A stretch of DNA of 64,000 nt, from the NCBI GenBank assembly GCA_913065125.1, contig CAJYAG010000002.1:744001-808000 (forward strand), written 5' to 3'. The notes beneath the pieces were generated by a model. The model was not told the origin of the DNA, ran no database searches, and saw only the letters and a program-made list of their open reading frames with translations. The stretch comes from an uncultured Flavobacteriaceae bacterium (lineage in GTDB: Bacteria > Bacteroidota > Bacteroidia > Flavobacteriales > Flavobacteriaceae). A program made the translations under genes and the position numbers. Shown here in pieces: positions 52,858-63,000 of this stretch. Position 1 is the first letter of the stretch. Every line of letters starts with the position of its first letter.

Positions 52858-53931
52858 TTATTTGTCGAATAAGATTTTTGAGGTAATTTCTGTGCGTTTT
52901 TTTACATCTAATTTTTCATAGACATTACGGGTGTGATATTTTACCGTATTGATAGAAATAAATAACTTGTCAGCAATTTGTTGATTGTTTAAACCTAAAC
53001 TAATTTGTAATAAAATATCGGTTTCCCTTTCTGTTAACTGATGCTTTTCGGCGAGTTTTTCAATTTTATTTTCTGGAGAATCTGCGTCATTATTATTTGT
53101 AGATTTTATTTTCTGTTCAAGGTTAAGCACTTGAGAAATATATGTTTTTAATTGTGTTCTAATTTTAAAATTTTCTTTTTGTAAATTTTTAATACGGTCT
53201 GCTAATGCAAATGATAATAAGACAATTTCAAGCGCTCCTCCAAGTTCTAAAGAAGACATTACGAATGCATTTCCTGGTAACCAACCAGCACCATGTAGTA
53301 CTCTTATAATTAAACCTAATACATAAGGAATCCAGGCGATTAAATAAAACATGGCTGGTCTAAACCCTTTTCTAAAAGCAACGATTCCAACAAAAATATA
53401 AGAAGGAAATGAAAGTAATACCAACCATCTTCCAAACGGCGTAATTTGTTCTATTGTTAGAAATAAACTTAAAACAGTTAATAATAAACTTAGGTAAGCA
53501 ATACCCCACATTAATTTATCTAATAATTTATGGTGTTCTTTTAATTGTAAAAATTCGGAAGTAAATCTACTAGAACAGAACATGCTTAAACCAGCAAATG
53601 TAACGTAGATAATTTCATCTAATTCGGGCCGGTTAGGCCAAAAAAACTGTCCACTAATATTGTTGGTTGCTAATGTTGTTAATATGTTAAAGATTACCGT
53701 ACCAACATACAATAGATATGCTTTGTCTTTTAAAGAGAAATAGAGCAATAAATTATAAATTGCCATTACTAACATAAAGCCAAAGAAGATTCCTAAAAGG
53801 AAACTCCGAGAATCTGTTACGACCCAGACTTTGTCTAAAACATCTATATCTTGAGGTGATATAATTTTTAAACTTAAATATTCAAAAGAAAAAACTATTA
53901 AGTTTAAAGTGTAAGATATAAATGAATGCAT
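52858..53931 (-). CDS. 7TM-DISM membrane protein fused to a LuxR-type DNA-binding domain
   Basis: A 357-residue membrane-bound regulator. Seven membrane helices span about 42-248 (7TMR-DISM type: SRSFLLGIFFGFMLVMAIYN ... ADRIKNLQKENF). A coiled segment (about 250-290) leads to a LuxR/GerE helix-turn-helix at 298-355 (LTERETDILLQISLGLNNQQIADKLFI...). The family normally has an exported ~170-residue sensor domain (DISMED2) before TM1; here only 41 residues precede it and an in-frame stop blocks a longer start. It is upstream of, and likely co-transcribed with, the permuted peptidase gene. Ligand and targets unknown. Confidence 0.82.
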   Translation of the reverse strand: MHSFISYTLNLIVFSFEYLSLKIISPQDIDVLDKVWVVTDSRSFLLGIFFGFMLVMAIYNLLLYFSLKDKAYLLYVGTVIFNILTTLATNNISGQFFWPNRPELDEIIYVTFAGLSMFCSSRFTSEFLQLKEHHKLLDKLMWGIAYLSLLLTVLSLFLTIEQITPFGRWLVLLSFPSYIFVGIVAFRKGFRPAMFYLIAWIPYVLGLIIRVLHGAGWLPGNAFVMSSLELGGALEIVLLSFALADRIKNLQKENFKIRTQLKTYISQVLNLEQKIKSTNNNDADSPENKIEKLAEKHQLTERETDILLQISLGLNNQQIADKLFISINTVKYHTRNVYEKLDVKKRTEITSKILFDK

Positions 53932-54157
53932 AAACTATCTTTAAGTAATAAAGTTTTGGAAGCTAAAAATAATGAAAATTATAGAGAATAAAAATTGAAT
54001 TTTTTTATTTCGTAAACGATACAAAAATTTAATTATATAATTGAAATTCAGTATTTTATTTATTTTTTTTAAGGGTTTAAGGTTTTTTAAAGATTGTTTA
54101 ATTGTAACAAATATTTTAAATCCTCGTCTTTAAAGTATAACATTAAAACTTAAAATC

Positions 54158-54373
54158 ATGAAATTAGCATCACATCCACGAGTCGTTGAAAGAGGAATTT
54201 TAACATCTGCTTATAAACAAGCAATCAGACAAAATATTAGTGAAATGAAGAGAAAATCTTTGTCTCGCATTAAGACTTCAATTTTAAACAGCCACGACAA
54301 ACTTCAAAGTCAGGCCGGAACTGTTTTACAAGTATCACTTTTTGCCATTGTCTTGGTAGTCATTCTTTTTTAG
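54158..54373 (+). CDS. Orphan 71-aa tail-anchored hypothetical protein
   Basis: A 71-residue basic protein: positively charged, helical N-terminal part (SHPRVVERGILTSAYKQAIRQN ... KRKSLSRIKTS) and a C-terminal membrane helix (about 54-71, GTVLQVSLFAIVLVVILF) reaching the last residue, so tail-anchored. No family recognised. Single gene facing away from the 7TM-LuxR gene, with a 226-base AT-rich gap upstream that holds no ORF and no clear -7 box. A repeat-built terminator follows. Confidence 0.6.
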   Translation: MKLASHPRVVERGILTSAYKQAIRQNISEMKRKSLSRIKTSILNSHDKLQSQAGTVLQVSLFAIVLVVILF

Positions 54374-54381
54374 AAAACAAA

Positions 54382-54447
54382 AAAATCTCATTTATGCTGA
54401 ATTTATTTCAGGATCTAACTGAACTCAGCATAAACAAGATTTTATTT
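54382..54447 (+). terminator. Terminator of the 71-aa gene, built from a CTGAAC-family repeat
   Basis: AAATCT and a 2-base bulge then TTTATGCTGA pairs with TCAGCATAAA, bulge, AGATTT, around an inner ATTTATTTCAGGATCTAACTGAAC; T run follows. Same repeat family as 22751, 30138 and 41190. Confidence 0.65.
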
Positions 54448-54455
54448 TTATAATT

Positions 54456-54475
54456 ATTCCTGCGTAGGCAGGAAT
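54456..54475. repeat. Small dispersed palindrome, ATTCCTGC/GCAGGAAT
   Basis: ATTCCTGC (54456-54463), GTAG loop, GCAGGAAT (54468-54475). This matches the well-known 'ATTCCTGCGTAGGCAGGAATCC' intergenic element of flavobacteria, as I recall it. Only copy in the window. The next about 100 bases to the aminotransferase gene are featureless. Confidence 0.65.
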
Positions 54476-54580
54476 CCAAAAGGAACTACTTTAATAGATT
54501 CCTGTTACCCAATCAAGTTGAGCACAGGTTTCACAGTAATGACATTCGTTTTTAAATAAAAAATATAGGAAGTATTTTCT

Positions 54581-55768
54581 TTAACTTAAAACTTCTTTAA
54601 TTCTTTTAATTGCTTCTTGTAGTTGCTCTACAGATGCAGCATACGATAAACGTACACAATTTGGTGCGCCAAAAGCTTCACCAGTTACTGTTGCAACGTT
54701 TGCTTCTTCTAGTAATAACATAGAAAAATCATTGGCATTAGCAATTGTTTTTCCTTTGATTGTTTTTCCAAAAAATGCAGAAATATCTGGAAAGACATAA
54801 AATGCTCCGTCAGGAATATTTAATTTGAATCCGTCAATTTCTCCAAGTAATTCCAGCACCATATCTCTACGGTTTTTAAATTCATCTACCATAAACTGAA
54901 TTTTAGAGACCGGAGCTAACACAGCTGTAATTGCAGCTCTTTGTGCAATACAATTTGTGCCAGATGTAATTTGTCCTTGCATTTTTGTACATGCTTTTGC
55001 AATCCATTCCGGAGCGCCAATATAACCAACTCTCCAACCTGTCATAGCAAAAGCTTTTGCCAATCCGTTTACGGTAATTGTTCTGTCGTACATATTTTCA
55101 ATTGCAGCAAAACTAAATGGTTTTGTTCCGTAATTGATGTGTTCATAAATTTCATCAGATAAAATAAATATCTGTGGATGTTTTTCCAATACTTTTGCCA
55201 ACGCTCTGTATTCTTGCTCGGTATAAATTGTTCCGCTAGGATTATTTGGCGAGTTAAAGAAAATCATTTTTGTTTTTGGCGTAATTGCTGCTTCTAATTG
55301 TGCTGGAGTAATTTTAAAATCAGTCTCAATTGTAGAAGGAATTTCTTTAAAAGTAGCTTCGCATAAAATTGCGATTGCAGAATAACTTACCCAATAAGGT
55401 GCAGGTAATAAAATTTCATCACCAGGGTTTAACAAAACTTGTGCAACATTTGCAATAGATTGTTTTGCGCCTGTAGAAACTACAATTTGATTTGGGTTGT
55501 ATTCTAAATTATTATCGCGTTTAAATTTTACACAAATAGCTTCTTTTAATTCTACATAGCCATCAACCGGAGTATACGTGTTGTAATTCTGATTGATTGC
55601 TTCGATTGCAGCATCTTTAATAAAGTCTGGCGTGTTAAAATCTGGTTCTCCCAAACTTAAACTGATAATATCTTTTCCAGCAGTTTTTAATTCTCTTGCT
55701 TTAGCAGCCATTGCCAATGTCTGAGAAATTGGCAAGCTATTGATTCTGTCCGATAAAGGGTGTGACAT
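54581..55768 (-). CDS. Aspartate aminotransferase-like PLP enzyme
   Basis: A 395-residue class I/II aminotransferase. PLP lysine K238 in VNGLAKAFAMTGWRVGYIG, plus NSPNNPSGT (172-180) and DEIYEH (205-210). Most similar in layout to bacterial AspB-type transaminases (aspartate/2-oxoglutarate, sometimes prephenate). It lies 21 bases after the membrane desaturase gene, same direction. Confidence 0.92.
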   Translation of the reverse strand: MSHPLSDRINSLPISQTLAMAAKARELKTAGKDIISLSLGEPDFNTPDFIKDAAIEAINQNYNTYTPVDGYVELKEAICVKFKRDNNLEYNPNQIVVSTGAKQSIANVAQVLLNPGDEILLPAPYWVSYSAIAILCEATFKEIPSTIETDFKITPAQLEAAITPKTKMIFFNSPNNPSGTIYTEQEYRALAKVLEKHPQIFILSDEIYEHINYGTKPFSFAAIENMYDRTITVNGLAKAFAMTGWRVGYIGAPEWIAKACTKMQGQITSGTNCIAQRAAITAVLAPVSKIQFMVDEFKNRRDMVLELLGEIDGFKLNIPDGAFYVFPDISAFFGKTIKGKTIANANDFSMLLLEEANVATVTGEAFGAPNCVRLSYAASVEQLQEAIKRIKEVLS

Positions 55769-55789
55769 TTTTTAGTTGATGCTTGTTGT

Positions 55790-56881
55790 TTATGCTAATT
55801 CTGGTTGTTTTCCTAAACTACCTAAATGTTTAAAGTGCTCTATAATAGCTCTTCTTGTAGTTTCATATTCGTTGTAGGGTAAATTAAATTCTTTTGCCGT
55901 GTCTTTTACAATTTTTGCTAATTTTTGATAATGTACATGAGAAATATGCGGAAAAATATGATGTTCTACTTGATGATTTAATCCACCAGTATAAAAATTA
56001 ACAATCCAATTGCTAGGTGCAAAATTAGATGTTGTATACAATTGGTGAACTGCCCAAGTATGCTCTAAGTTTCCTTCTTTATCAGGAACAGGCATTGTTG
56101 TTTTAGGAACAATATGTGCCAATTGAAATACCAAACTTAAAATCATTCCTGCTGTATAATGCATAACAAAAAAGCCTATTAAAACTTTCCACCAGGCAAT
56201 GTCTAAAACTAAAAGCGGTAACACAATCCAAAGCGCATAATATACTATTTTAGAGATAATTAGCTTTGTCCATTCTACTTTTGGGTTTGGAAATTTACCG
56301 TATGATAATTTACGTTTTAAATAATTACGCATTTGTTTAATATCGGTTGTAATTGCCCAATTGATGGTTAACAATCCGTATAAAAAAATGGAGTAATATT
56401 TTTGAAATTTATGAACTGGAAACCATTTGGCATGTTGAGAAAAACGAATAATTCTACCAGCATCAATATCTTCATCATGATCTTTTACATTGGTAAATGT
56501 GTGGTGTAAAACATTGTGTTGTACTTTCCAGTTATACACATTTCCGGCAAGTATATAAATACTACTCCCCATTAACTTGTTTACCCATTTTTTGCTAGAA
56601 AAAGATTCGTGATTGCTATCGTGCATCACATTCATTCCAACACCAGCCATTCCAATCCCCGTTACTACCATTAAAAGTGCCATCAACCATTGCGGCATAG
56701 AAACGGTTAAGATTAAAATAAACGGAACTAAAAATAACGAAAACATAACGATGGCTTTCGTATATAATTTCCAATTTCCAGTACGTTTTATATTGTTTTC
56801 TTTAAAGTATGAGTTGACTCTTTTGTTTAGTGTTCTAAAAAATTTTGCTTTGTCTACTCTTGAAAAATTTATTGCTTTCAT
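55790..56881 (-). CDS. Membrane fatty acid desaturase
   Basis: A 363-residue integral-membrane desaturase from the ATG at 56881 (MKAINFSRVDKAKFF); an in-frame ATG at 56977 would add 32 residues and reach the rsmG promoter. Three His boxes are present: HDSNH (87-91), HNVLHH (122-127) and HQVEHH (303-308). No fused cytochrome b5. It desaturates acyl chains on lipid or CoA; position unknown. A CAAAAATA motif (56904-56911), i.e. TATTTTTG on the minus strand, lies 22 bases upstream. Confidence 0.9.
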   Translation of the reverse strand: MKAINFSRVDKAKFFRTLNKRVNSYFKENNIKRTGNWKLYTKAIVMFSLFLVPFILILTVSMPQWLMALLMVVTGIGMAGVGMNVMHDSNHESFSSKKWVNKLMGSSIYILAGNVYNWKVQHNVLHHTFTNVKDHDEDIDAGRIIRFSQHAKWFPVHKFQKYYSIFLYGLLTINWAITTDIKQMRNYLKRKLSYGKFPNPKVEWTKLIISKIVYYALWIVLPLLVLDIAWWKVLIGFFVMHYTAGMILSLVFQLAHIVPKTTMPVPDKEGNLEHTWAVHQLYTTSNFAPSNWIVNFYTGGLNHQVEHHIFPHISHVHYQKLAKIVKDTAKEFNLPYNEYETTRRAIIEHFKHLGSLGKQPELA

Positions 56882-56977
56882 TAATTGTTTTAAAAATAAG
56901 TTACAAAAATATGCTTTTTGAATTTGCTTTATATGATAAACGTCAGTTATTGTTACTAATTGTTTGTTAACAATCAC

Positions 56978-56985
56978 TATTTTTG
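56978..56985 (+). promoter_or_regulatory. Candidate -7 box of rsmG
   Basis: TATTTTTG fits TAnnTTTG, 18 bases before the rsmG ATG. The nearest upstream TTG gives a 15-base spacer, which is short. Confidence 0.4.
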
Positions 56986-57003
56986 TGCTTTTATTACTTT
57001 TTT

Positions 57004-57633
57004 ATGAAAATTATACAAAAATACTTTACAAACTTAACTGAAACTCAATTAGAGCAATTTACAAAATTGCAGGAATTATACAAAGATTGGAATTTAAAAA
57101 TTAATGTGGTTTCTCGTAAAGACATCGACGAATTGTATTTACGGCATGTTTTACATTCATTAGGAATTGCAAAAGTAATTTCTTTTAAACCAGGTTCTAA
57201 AGTATTGGATGTTGGAACTGGTGGTGGATTCCCTGGAATTCCGTTAGCAGTTTTATTTCCACAAACACAATTCCATTTGGTAGATTCTATCGGTAAAAAG
57301 ATAAAAGTAGTTGATGAAGTTGTTGCAGGTTTGGGTTTGGAAAATGTAAAAACTACACATGGAAGAGTAGAAGATGTAAAGGAACAATACGATTATATTG
57401 TAAGTAGAGCCGTAGCACAAATGGAAACTTTTGTAGGATGGACCAAAGGAAAAACGCTTAAAAAACAAAACCACGAACTCAAAAACGGAATCTTATATTT
57501 AAAAGGTGGAGATTTATCTGAGGAACTGGCAAAATATACCTCTGCAACGATTTACGATTTACCAAACTACTTTGAAGAAGAATTTTTTGAAACTAAAAAA
57601 GTAGTGCATTTGGCAATGAAATTTAAAGGGTAA
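57004..57633 (+). CDS. rsmG: 16S rRNA (guanine527-N7)-methyltransferase
   Basis: A 209-residue RsmG (GidB) from the ATG at 57004 (MKIIQKYFTNLT); a start at 56983 would lie inside the -7 box. NVVSRKDIDELYLRHVLHSL (about 31-50) and the SAM motif VLDVGTGGGFPGIPLAV (about 63-79), plus SRAVAQMETF. Modifies G527 of 16S rRNA. Single gene, divergent from the desaturase. Confidence 0.95.
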   Translation: MKIIQKYFTNLTETQLEQFTKLQELYKDWNLKINVVSRKDIDELYLRHVLHSLGIAKVISFKPGSKVLDVGTGGGFPGIPLAVLFPQTQFHLVDSIGKKIKVVDEVVAGLGLENVKTTHGRVEDVKEQYDYIVSRAVAQMETFVGWTKGKTLKKQNHELKNGILYLKGGDLSEELAKYTSATIYDLPNYFEEEFFETKKVVHLAMKFKG

Positions 57634-57731
57634 AATATACGTGTAGTGTATGGTTTTGTTGCTTCGTACTATAGATAGCAAAAAGTACAGTCTATTTATT
57701 CAGTAGCAATGAATTATATATTTGTTGTCTA

Positions 57732-58361
57732 CTAGCTTTTTTTCAAATCAATTATATTTGGTTTTGACTTGTTTTTAGTTATTAAATATGCAATAATGAT
57801 ATTTGGAACCCAACTTAGCCATGCGACAATTCTATAAGCGACAGTAAATCCACCTATTAGATTAATCAATATAGGTAGCCAAATTCTCAAGGTTACAGCA
57901 CCAAAGCATGCAGCATAACTAAAAATCATTAATTTTTCGTGCAATGCAACATTCTTATTTTTAATTGCTATAAAACTAATAATAGTAGTGCTTAACCAAA
58001 TAATACCCAAAGAGTAAAAGCCAAGTATGCTGATAATTCCACCCGTTGCAAAAAAAGCTATATAAAGACCACAAATACCACTTATTAAAACAGAAATAAC
58101 ATAAATTTTTCCAATTGATTTATGCAGTTTAATTCTATTTCTCCTTAACTTTTTACTAAACTGTAACCATCCAATTAATAAAGCAATACCTCCTAAAACT
58201 ATGTGCCCATAAAATGCAATATTCCATAGATTGTTGCTTAAAAGATCCGCAGATTTTGATGATAATAATCCAAATTGCCTGTCAATCAAAAAATAGATAA
58301 TAGGATATAGACCAACGAGCGTTGATAAAATTCCAATTATAATCCAAGAAGTTTTTTTCAT
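57732..58361 (-). CDS. DUF2306 membrane protein
   Basis: A 209-residue protein with about six hydrophobic helices. His motifs of the family are visible at helix ends: YGHIVLGGIAL (near 51), IKLHKSIGKIYV (near 79) and ALHEKLMIFSYAA. This fits DUF2306, a possibly haem-binding membrane family of unknown function. Single gene; the 98-base gap to rsmG and the 152-base gap to the amidohydrolase hold nothing recognisable. Confidence 0.8.
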   Translation of the reverse strand: MKKTSWIIIGILSTLVGLYPIIYFLIDRQFGLLSSKSADLLSNNLWNIAFYGHIVLGGIALLIGWLQFSKKLRRNRIKLHKSIGKIYVISVLISGICGLYIAFFATGGIISILGFYSLGIIWLSTTIISFIAIKNKNVALHEKLMIFSYAACFGAVTLRIWLPILINLIGGFTVAYRIVAWLSWVPNIIIAYLITKNKSKPNIIDLKKS

Positions 58362-58513
58362 TTGTATTTAGTTTTGTTTACCTATAGACAAAACTAAATT
58401 TGAAATGTTACAGTATTTTTTATTTGTTGCTAACTTTAATAATATCGACCGTTTTAATGTTTTAAATTAAGGGTTAGTGAAGTCGTGTTTTTTAAGTTTA
58501 GAAACAAACCAAA

Positions 58514-60040
58514 CTATTTTGGTAACAACACTTTTCCGCTTAACTGAGTTTTTAATTGTTCATTTTCTCTAACTAATTTTCCGTTTACCAAAACCATATC
58601 AAATCCTTTTGCTAGTTGATGTGGATTCACATAATTTGCTGTAGCTTTTACATTCTTTGGATCAAAAATAATAATGTCCGCTTTTTTACCCACTTTTAAA
58701 ACACCTCTGTCTTTTAGTTGCAGAATTTCTGCTGCATAGGAAGTCATTTTTCGCACAGCTTCTACAATACTTAACATATTATCGTCTACAACATAACTTT
58801 CAATAATTTTAGCAAAAGTTCCGTGTCCACGTGGATGGAAACCTGTTTTACTTCCGTCAGAACAAATGCCAATGAGTGCGTCTTTTATCAATGTTTCTTG
58901 TAGTTCATTATTCATTACAAAATACGCGGCAGATGAACCTTGAGGTCCCAAATCTTCTACTAAAAATTTTTCGAAAGGTTTATTTTTTGAAGCAGCAGCT
59001 TCCGCCAGTGTTTTTCCTGTATATGGAGCTGAACCTAATAATGTTGCTTCTGGGCCATTTCGTAGATTTACTCTATTTCTAATATAGGTTTCTAGTTCTT
59101 TTTTTCTATCTCGTTTGGCGATGGCAAATTGTTTCGCTGTTTTAGACCAATCCGGAAAAACAATTGAAATTCCTGTATAACTTGCCATGTACGGATACAC
59201 ATCCGCAGTAAGTTGAACTCCAGATTTTCTGATTTGTTTTATGCTGTCTAAAATGTTTTCTGCACGTTGTGCTCCTTTTCCAAATACCGATTTTAAATGC
59301 GAAATATGTACGCGTGCGTATTTTCCTTGCTTAGCTAATTCGTTGATAGATTTTATAAGTTCTACATCATCTTCATTTCGCATATGGCTCATGATGATTT
59401 TATTGTGTTTACCAACAATTTTTGCTAATTCCATCAATTCACTTTCTTCTGCATACAATCCGGGAGCGTATTCTAATCCTGTTGATAAACCAAAACTGGA
59501 TTTTAATTGTTCTTGTAAAATGCTTTTTAGAGTTTCTAATTCGGTGGTAGAGATATTACTTTTAACGCCAATTCCGGCAAGATTTCGCAACGTTCCATGT
59601 CCAACAAACTCCATAATATTTACACCTAAATTTTGTTGATTTACAGAATTCAAATACGCTTTTAAATCTTTCACATTTGGGCTAGAACCATCTTGCCCTA
59701 AAACAATACTGGTAACTCCCATTGCTAAAAAATTTTCAAAATCTGGAGTTCTTAACGGATTTCCATGTGCGTGTAAATCAATAAAACCAGGACTCACAAT
59801 TTTTCCTTTTGCATCAATTGTTTTGCCAATTTTCAAACCCGGATTTGTTATGTTACCAATATAAACAATGCTATCACCATTAATATAAATAGTAGCATTG
59901 TATGCTTTTTTTCCAGTTCCATCAATAATTTTACCATTTACAATAGCAACATCAACTGATGTAATATTATGCTCAGATTTACAGCTTGTAAGCTGAACAA
60001 CAAGCAATAAAATAACAAGTTGGAATAGTTTGTTTTTCAT
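58514..60040 (-). CDS. Amidohydrolase lipoprotein (N-acyl-D-amino-acid deacylase-like)
   Basis: A 508-residue metal amidohydrolase. Lipoprotein signal ending LTSC (C20). Metal motif H90-x-H92 in GFIDLHAHG; later blocks ISHMRNED and HISHLKSVFG (His ligands) and GSDGS-type ICSDGSKTGFHPRGHGTFAKI. These are features of D-aminoacylases, which cut N-acyl-D-amino acids, or of dihydroorotase-like enzymes. Being a lipoprotein, it would act in the envelope. Separated from the S41 protease gene by a terminator. Confidence 0.85.
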   Translation of the reverse strand: MKNKLFQLVILLLVVQLTSCKSEHNITSVDVAIVNGKIIDGTGKKAYNATIYINGDSIVYIGNITNPGLKIGKTIDAKGKIVSPGFIDLHAHGNPLRTPDFENFLAMGVTSIVLGQDGSSPNVKDLKAYLNSVNQQNLGVNIMEFVGHGTLRNLAGIGVKSNISTTELETLKSILQEQLKSSFGLSTGLEYAPGLYAEESELMELAKIVGKHNKIIMSHMRNEDDVELIKSINELAKQGKYARVHISHLKSVFGKGAQRAENILDSIKQIRKSGVQLTADVYPYMASYTGISIVFPDWSKTAKQFAIAKRDRKKELETYIRNRVNLRNGPEATLLGSAPYTGKTLAEAAASKNKPFEKFLVEDLGPQGSSAAYFVMNNELQETLIKDALIGICSDGSKTGFHPRGHGTFAKIIESYVVDDNMLSIVEAVRKMTSYAAEILQLKDRGVLKVGKKADIIIFDPKNVKATANYVNPHQLAKGFDMVLVNGKLVRENEQLKTQLSGKVLLPK

Positions 60041-60058
60041 GATTCTAAGATATAAAAA

Positions 60059-60089
60059 AATCCTCGAAATAATTTAAGTTTCGAGGATT
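60059..60089 (-). terminator. Terminator of the S41/M16 unit
   Basis: AATCCTCGAAA (60059-60069) pairs with TTTCGAGGATT (60079-60089), 11 bp with a 9-base loop; on the minus strand a T7 run follows (60059-60053). Confidence 0.88.
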
Positions 60090-60097
60090 CTGGCTTT

Positions 60098-63000
60098 TTA
60101 GTTTCCTTTCGTTGGTCTAGGAAATTTTGGAGGTGTTATTTCTTTTTTTCCTTTTAGTTGAGATAACAACTCTTTCACCGCTCTTTCTAACTGAGGATCT
60201 ATTCCTTGTTCTAATGATTTTGCATCTTGTCTAACAGCAATATCTGGAGCAACTCCTTTGTTTTCTGCAACCCAAGTATTTGTTGCTGGATCAAAAACAG
60301 CATTGTCTGGTGCCGTTAAAGAACCACCATCAATTAAACGATAATGTGTAGATGATTTTACCAATCCGCCCCAAGTTGTAGCGCCAATTAGCAAGCCTGC
60401 TTTTTGTTGTCTAAAAACCCACGGGAAAAAATCTCCACCAGACCCTGCAAGTTCATTAATCAATAATACTTTTGGTCCCATAATTCCGGCTGGTAAACGC
60501 ATTGGTTTTCCATTCGGAACTTCATTTGTAAGTGCTGCTCTTGGTTTACGAGTCATTAAATCTACCATATAATCGTCTAACAATCCACCGCCATTAAAAC
60601 GTTCGTCAATTACAGCACCTTCTTTATCTTGTTGTGCAAAATAATATCTATTGAACGATACAAATCCTGGTCCGCCAGTATTTGGCACCCAAATATATCC
60701 TAATCTTCCGCCAGATAATTTATCAACCATCCTACGGTTGTCTTCAACCCAAGTTCTTTGGCGTAAAGAGTTTTCGCTTCTAATTGGTTCTACAATTTCT
60801 TTCCAAGCACCTTCAAAAGATGGTTTTGTATTGATGTGTAACGTAGTTTGTTTTCCAGAAGTGCCATCTAAATACTTGTAAATATTGTCTTTGTCTGTAA
60901 TTTCTTGATTGTTGATTCCAACTAAATAATGCCCAGCTTTGATATTCATTCCAGGTTGATCTAAAGGTCCGTTCAATCCTGGATTCCAACTTTCTGAAGT
61001 ATAAATTCTTTTGATTTGCCATCTCCCTTGTCTAGACATAAAATCTGCACCTAATAATCCGCCTTTTGCTCTATCAATCGTTGGAAAATCTCCGCCACCT
61101 ACAAAACTATGTCCAACAGACAATTCTCCGTTAACTTGGTCTAAAATATAGTTTAAATCTGCTCTGTGTTTTACAAACGGAATTAATGGAGCATAACGTT
61201 TATATACTTTGTTCCAATCTCTTCCGTGCATTCCTGGATCGTAAAAATAATCACGTTCGTAACGCCAAGCTTCTTCAAACATTTGTTTCCATTCGCTAAT
61301 TCTGTTTAGCTTCATGTTTAAATCTAGCTTTAATGTTTTTGCAGCTTTTGCATTTGGAGCAGAAGTGCTCGTAACTTTCCAGCTTCTTCCAGCTCTAACA
61401 ACCATGTGTTTTCCATCCGAAGAAATTGCATAAATTCTTAATCCTTTTCCGAATTCTTTTGATTTCAACTTTTTTAAATCAAATTTATGCACAGTTGCAC
61501 CTTCATTGATAAAAGCAAACCCACTTGGTCCCGCAATAATACTGTTGTAGTTTCCGCGTAAAGGAAGTGCCATAATTCTACGAGCAATTCCATCAAAATC
61601 TATCACAACTTTTTTATCTGCAGGTTTTTTCTTCGCGTCTTTCTTTTTATCGTCTTTTTTGTCTTCTGATTTTTCTTCTTTTACTTTTTCTTCATCACTT
61701 TTTAATTTAAAAGGAGAATCGTCTTTTTTTGCAAGATTGATAACATACGCTGCATAATTTGGTCTCGCGGTCATTGAGCTAGTGTTTGCCCAACCTGAAC
61801 GTAGCGCAACATCTGTACTTGCTAAAAAGTACAAATGTTTGTGGTCTAAATCCCAAGCAGGAGAAAACGAATCTGCAAACGGATCTGTAATTGCTGTAAC
61901 ATTATTAGTTTCTAATGACCAAACTTTAATTTGTTTCATACCATTATCTCCGGCTTTTGCATATGCAAGCCAATTAGAATCTGGAGACCACGTAATTCCC
62001 ATGCTGCCACGTTCTAAATTAGTGCCTGCATTATCAATAGTTTTGATAGATTTTTTTTCTAAGTTGATAACTCTAATACGTGTATCATCATCTACAAAAG
62101 CAATGTGTTTTCCATCTGGAGACCAAGTTGGTTCCCAAGCCATTTTAGAAATTCCGATAGAAATAATTTCTGTTTTTGCTGTTCCGTCTTGATTGGTAAT
62201 GTGTAATGCGTAATTTTTTCCGTTTGCATCAGAAAACCAAGCAATTTTATCTCCTTTTGGAGACCAAATTGGTGCTCTATCTGCAATTCCAGAAGTTTGT
62301 GTAATGTTTCTAGAATCACCAAATTCAACTGGTGTGGTAAAAATATCTCCGCGAGAAGCCATTACAACTCTTTTTCCGTTTGGTGAAATGCTCGCAAAAT
62401 CTACACGATCATTTACGTTCTCCCATTTCGTTGCTGTCCAAGGAAAATCTCCTTTTACAGAAATTTTCAACTGTTTAGAACGATTGTTTTTTAAGTCTAA
62501 CGTGTGTAAATAACCATTTTGTTCAAAAATCAATGTGTTTTTAGATCCGCTTAACGATTTTACTGCAGTTCCTTTAAATTTTGTAATTTGAGTTACTGCT
62601 TTTGTTTTGGTATTGTAAGACCAAACATTTGATGTATGCGTTCTATCCGAAAGAAAATAGATAACATCATTTAACCAAACAGGATGTCTGTCTGTAGTTT
62701 TGTTATTTGGTAATAAAGTTTCGTTTAAAGTTTTTAAATCAACAATTATAAGTGGCGTATTTTGTCCACCACGATAATCTCTCCATTCAACATCCCAACG
62801 TCTCATTTTATCAATAACCATTTCTTTTCCGTTTGAAGAATAGGAACCTGAAGTAGCCCATTGTTCCATCAATTTAGTTGCTGGTCCGCCATTTACAGAA
62901 ACGGTATATAAACGATCAAAAGAAGAAGGAGCCGTATCTCTAGTTGATGCAAAAAGCACATTTTTCCCATCATTTGTCCAACCTTTTACAACATTAGCGC

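Noticed and set aside
55790-56977. Longer start for the membrane desaturase at 56977
   Set aside because: It would add 32 unlike residues and run into the rsmG promoter region.
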